47,144 bases of DNA from Achromobacter sp. Bel (GTDB lineage: Bacteria > Pseudomonadota > Gammaproteobacteria > Burkholderiales > Burkholderiaceae_B), in NCBI RefSeq assembly GCF_012928505.1, contig NZ_JABBJN010000048.1:1-47144 (forward strand), in the 5' to 3' direction. The position numbers were made by a program, and so were the translations under genes. The notes under the pieces were generated by a model. It had not been told where the DNA came from and did no database searches. It worked only from the letters and a program-made list of their open reading frames with translations. Below are positions 45,377-47,144 of the stretch, piece after piece; the first letter of the stretch is position 1; every line of letters begins with the position of its first letter.

Positions 45377-46660
45377 ATGCCGCAGCCCATTGAAGTCATC
45401 GCCACCGTCTTGTTCGCCGTGGCGGTCCTTCATACCTTTTCGGTTCCCGTTTTCGCCCGGTTGGCGCATCGCGGCGGACCGCATGCGGGTTTCTGGCACC
45501 TGTTTTCGGAAGTCGAAGCCGTCTTCGGCGTATGGGCCTTTGCGCTGATCGCGGCGATGGCGGCGCTGTCCGGGCCAGCTTCCGCCATCAACTACATGGA
45601 CACGCGTAATTTCACGGAGCCGCTGTTCGTCTTCGTGATCATGGTGGTGGCGGCCAGCCGGCCGATCCTGGAATTAGTGGGGCTGATGGTGCGCGTCGTG
45701 GCGCGCGTGTTGCCGCTGCCGCGTGAACTGGCCACGTTTTTCGTCGTGATGGCGCTGGTGCCCCTGGGCGGCTCGTTCATTACCGAGCCGGCCGCCATGA
45801 CGCTGGCCGCCATCCTGCTGCGCGACGCCTACTTCCGTACAAGCGGGCGCGCGGGCTTCAAGTACCTGACGCTGGGCGTCCTGTTCGTGAACGTGTCGAT
45901 CGGCGGCGTGCTGACGTCCTACGCCGCGCCGCCAGTGCTGATGGTGGCGTCCACGTTCGGCTGGGATTCGACCTTCATGGTGCAGCATTTCGGTTGGCGC
46001 GCCGCCGTGGCGGTCTGCCTGAATGCCGGTCTCCTGACCTTCATCTGCCGCAAGGCGCTGATGGAGCGGACGGTGGGCACGGGCGGCGGCGTGGATGCGC
46101 CGGAAGGGGCGGATTCGCGTCCCCCGGTGCCCGCCATCGTCATCCTGGTGCACCTGGCCTTTCTGGTGGCCGTGGTGCTGGCCGCGCACCACCCGGCGAT
46201 CTTCCTGGGCCTGCTGATGATGTTCATCGGCTTTTCCGAAGCCTACAAACGCCACCAGAACCGCCTGCTGATCAAGGAAGGCCTGATGGTCGGCTTCTTC
46301 CTGGCCGGGCTGGTGGTGCTGGGCGGCCTGCAGAAATGGTGGTTACAGGACCTGCTGGGCGGCCTGGAGCCATTCGTGCTGTTCTGGGGCGCCACCGCGC
46401 TGACGGCCATTACCGACAACGCCGCGCTGACGTATCTGGGGTCGCTGGTGGAAGGCACCAACGAGGCCTGGCGTTACATGCTGGTGGCGGGCGCCGTGAC
46501 GGGGGGCGGGCTGACGGTGATCGCCAATGCGCCTAATCCGGCCGGTTTCGCCATCCTGAAAAACCACTTCCCGGACGGCAGCATTTCGTCCGGCCGGCTG
46601 TTTCTGTCGGCCCTGGGGCCGACTCTCGTGGCGGCCGTCATGTTCCTGCTTCCCGTCTAG
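45377..46660 (+). CDS. Putative Na+/H+ antiporter
   Basis: A 427-residue membrane protein with about 11-12 hydrophobic helices. It matches the putative Na+/H+ antiporter family found in many proteobacteria: FWHLFSEVEAVFGVWAFAL, NYMDTRNFTEPLFVFVIM, GGSFITEPAAMTLAAILL, SYAAPPVLMVA and a C-terminal TAITDNAALTYLGSLVEG. It has charged residues inside membrane segments, as expected for ion exchange. It has its own candidate promoter, so it is probably separate from the lipid cluster. Ion specificity is not proven. Confidence 0.85.
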   Translation: MPQPIEVIATVLFAVAVLHTFSVPVFARLAHRGGPHAGFWHLFSEVEAVFGVWAFALIAAMAALSGPASAINYMDTRNFTEPLFVFVIMVVAASRPILELVGLMVRVVARVLPLPRELATFFVVMALVPLGGSFITEPAAMTLAAILLRDAYFRTSGRAGFKYLTLGVLFVNVSIGGVLTSYAAPPVLMVASTFGWDSTFMVQHFGWRAAVAVCLNAGLLTFICRKALMERTVGTGGGVDAPEGADSRPPVPAIVILVHLAFLVAVVLAAHHPAIFLGLLMMFIGFSEAYKRHQNRLLIKEGLMVGFFLAGLVVLGGLQKWWLQDLLGGLEPFVLFWGATALTAITDNAALTYLGSLVEGTNEAWRYMLVAGAVTGGGLTVIANAPNPAGFAILKNHFPDGSISSGRLFLSALGPTLVAAVMFLLPV

Positions 46661-46677
46661 GGAAAGGGGCTGCCGGT

Positions 46678-46696
46678 CCCGGGGCCTGGCCCCGGG
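46678..46696 (+). terminator. Weak hairpin after the antiporter gene
   Basis: CCCGGGG/CCCCGGG with a 5-base loop 18 bp past the stop codon. No T-run follows, so factor-dependent termination is equally possible. Confidence 0.35.
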
Positions 46697-46867
46697 GACG
46701 ACGCTTCCCGCCCGCCCGGCGGGCCGGACACCGACGGTTCATGAAAAACCGCTAAAATTCAAGACTTTCCCGTATTTTTTTCCGGCCTTGCCCACCCGCC
46801 GCCCCGGACCCCTGCGTCCGGCGGCTGACGGCTTTTGATTTGCCGGGCCCGCGCCTGGGAGCCCCTG

Positions 46868-47144
46868 ATGCCCATCTACGCCTATAAGTGCAGCGCCTGC
46901 GGCCATGCCAAAGACGTTTTGCAGAAGATTTCCGATGCGCCGCTTTCGGTTTGCCCCGAATGCGGCCAAAGCACGTTTTCCAAGCAGGTGACCGCGGCTG
47001 GATTCCAGCTCAAGGGCTCCGGCTGGTACGTCACCGATTTCCGCGGCAACGGTTCTGGCGGCGCCGCGCCGTCCAGCACGCCGGCGTCGTCGGAAAGCGG
47101 CGCGTCGTCCGCTGCCGCGCCCGCCGCGCCGGCAGATCGGAAGA
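46868..47144 (+). CDS. FmdB-type zinc-ribbon protein, 3' end cut by the window edge
   Basis: The N-terminus is MPIYAYKCSACGHAKDVLQ, followed by CPECGQSTFSKQVTAAGFQLKGSGWYVTDFRG. The CxxC...CxxC zinc ribbon and GWYxTDF are hallmarks of the FmdB family of small putative regulators. A Ser/Ala/Pro-rich tail begins near residue 62. In Betaproteobacteria this gene usually precedes a DUF502 membrane protein and aspS, which would lie beyond the window. The last 11 bases match an Illumina adapter, so the final residues are doubtful. Confidence 0.88.
   Translation, partial: MPIYAYKCSACGHAKDVLQKISDAPLSVCPECGQSTFSKQVTAAGFQLKGSGWYVTDFRGNGSGGAAPSSTPASSESGASSAAAPAAPADRK

Overview
The window is high-GC chromosomal DNA from a betaproteobacterium of the family Alcaligenaceae, most likely Achromobacter or a close Bordetella relative. 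The grounds are the gene order lptM-lysA / cyaY / ponA-aroK-aroB-dgt, a Bug-family (TctC) solute receptor, several small DUF4148 proteins, a UvrA-MFS-SSB neighbourhood and protein sequences typical of that group. It appears to be one assembled contig: the first gene is cut at the left edge, and the last 11 bases match the start of an Illumina adapter.

Layout. 1-8.2 kb is core: the C-terminus of a PEGA-type membrane protein, lysine synthesis (lysA) with the lipoprotein lptM, frataxin (cyaY), penicillin-binding protein 1A, the shikimate genes aroK-aroB, and a dGTPase-like phosphohydrolase. 8.2-12.2 kb holds a small uptake/hydrolysis unit (M20 amidohydrolase plus TctC receptor) with a divergent LysR regulator, then a glutathione S-transferase. 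12.2-17.3 kb is uvrA, an MFS exporter and ssb. 17.3-23.9 kb is a compact surface-polysaccharide locus (Wzz-like, Wzx-like, Wzy/ligase-like, GT2, GT4). 23.9-26.9 kb is trpBA with a divergent TrpI-like LysR regulator, the Pseudomonas arrangement.

27-30.5 kb contains two separate TetR circuits that can be read from the DNA. The first TetR and two tandem, nearly identical DUF4148 secreted proteins share four copies of a 16-bp operator (TAYCTA-N4-TAGRTA). The second TetR shares an 18-bp operator with an unannotated 37-residue membrane protein and a cysteine hydrolase. 30.5-33.8 kb is malate synthase G with a divergent GlcC-like GntR regulator and paired TGGTCATACCA sites. 33.8-39.3 kb holds a lysine 6-dehydrogenase-like enzyme with a tandem 21-bp repeat in its upstream region, a third DUF4148 protein, a DUF1090 protein, ubiA, an aminotransferase and a free-methionine sulfoxide reductase.

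39.3-47.1 kb holds a DapA-like aldolase behind a long structured leader. It is followed by a tight four-gene cluster that looks like an uncharacterised lipid pathway: a fatty-acid-hydroxylase-superfamily enzyme, a membrane desaturase, a 644-residue fusion of a ketoacyl synthase III with a haem-oxygenase-like diiron domain, and an unrecognised 298-residue protein. A Na+/H+ antiporter and the start of an FmdB-type zinc-ribbon protein close the window. I see no tRNA or rRNA genes, CRISPR arrays or insertion sequences.
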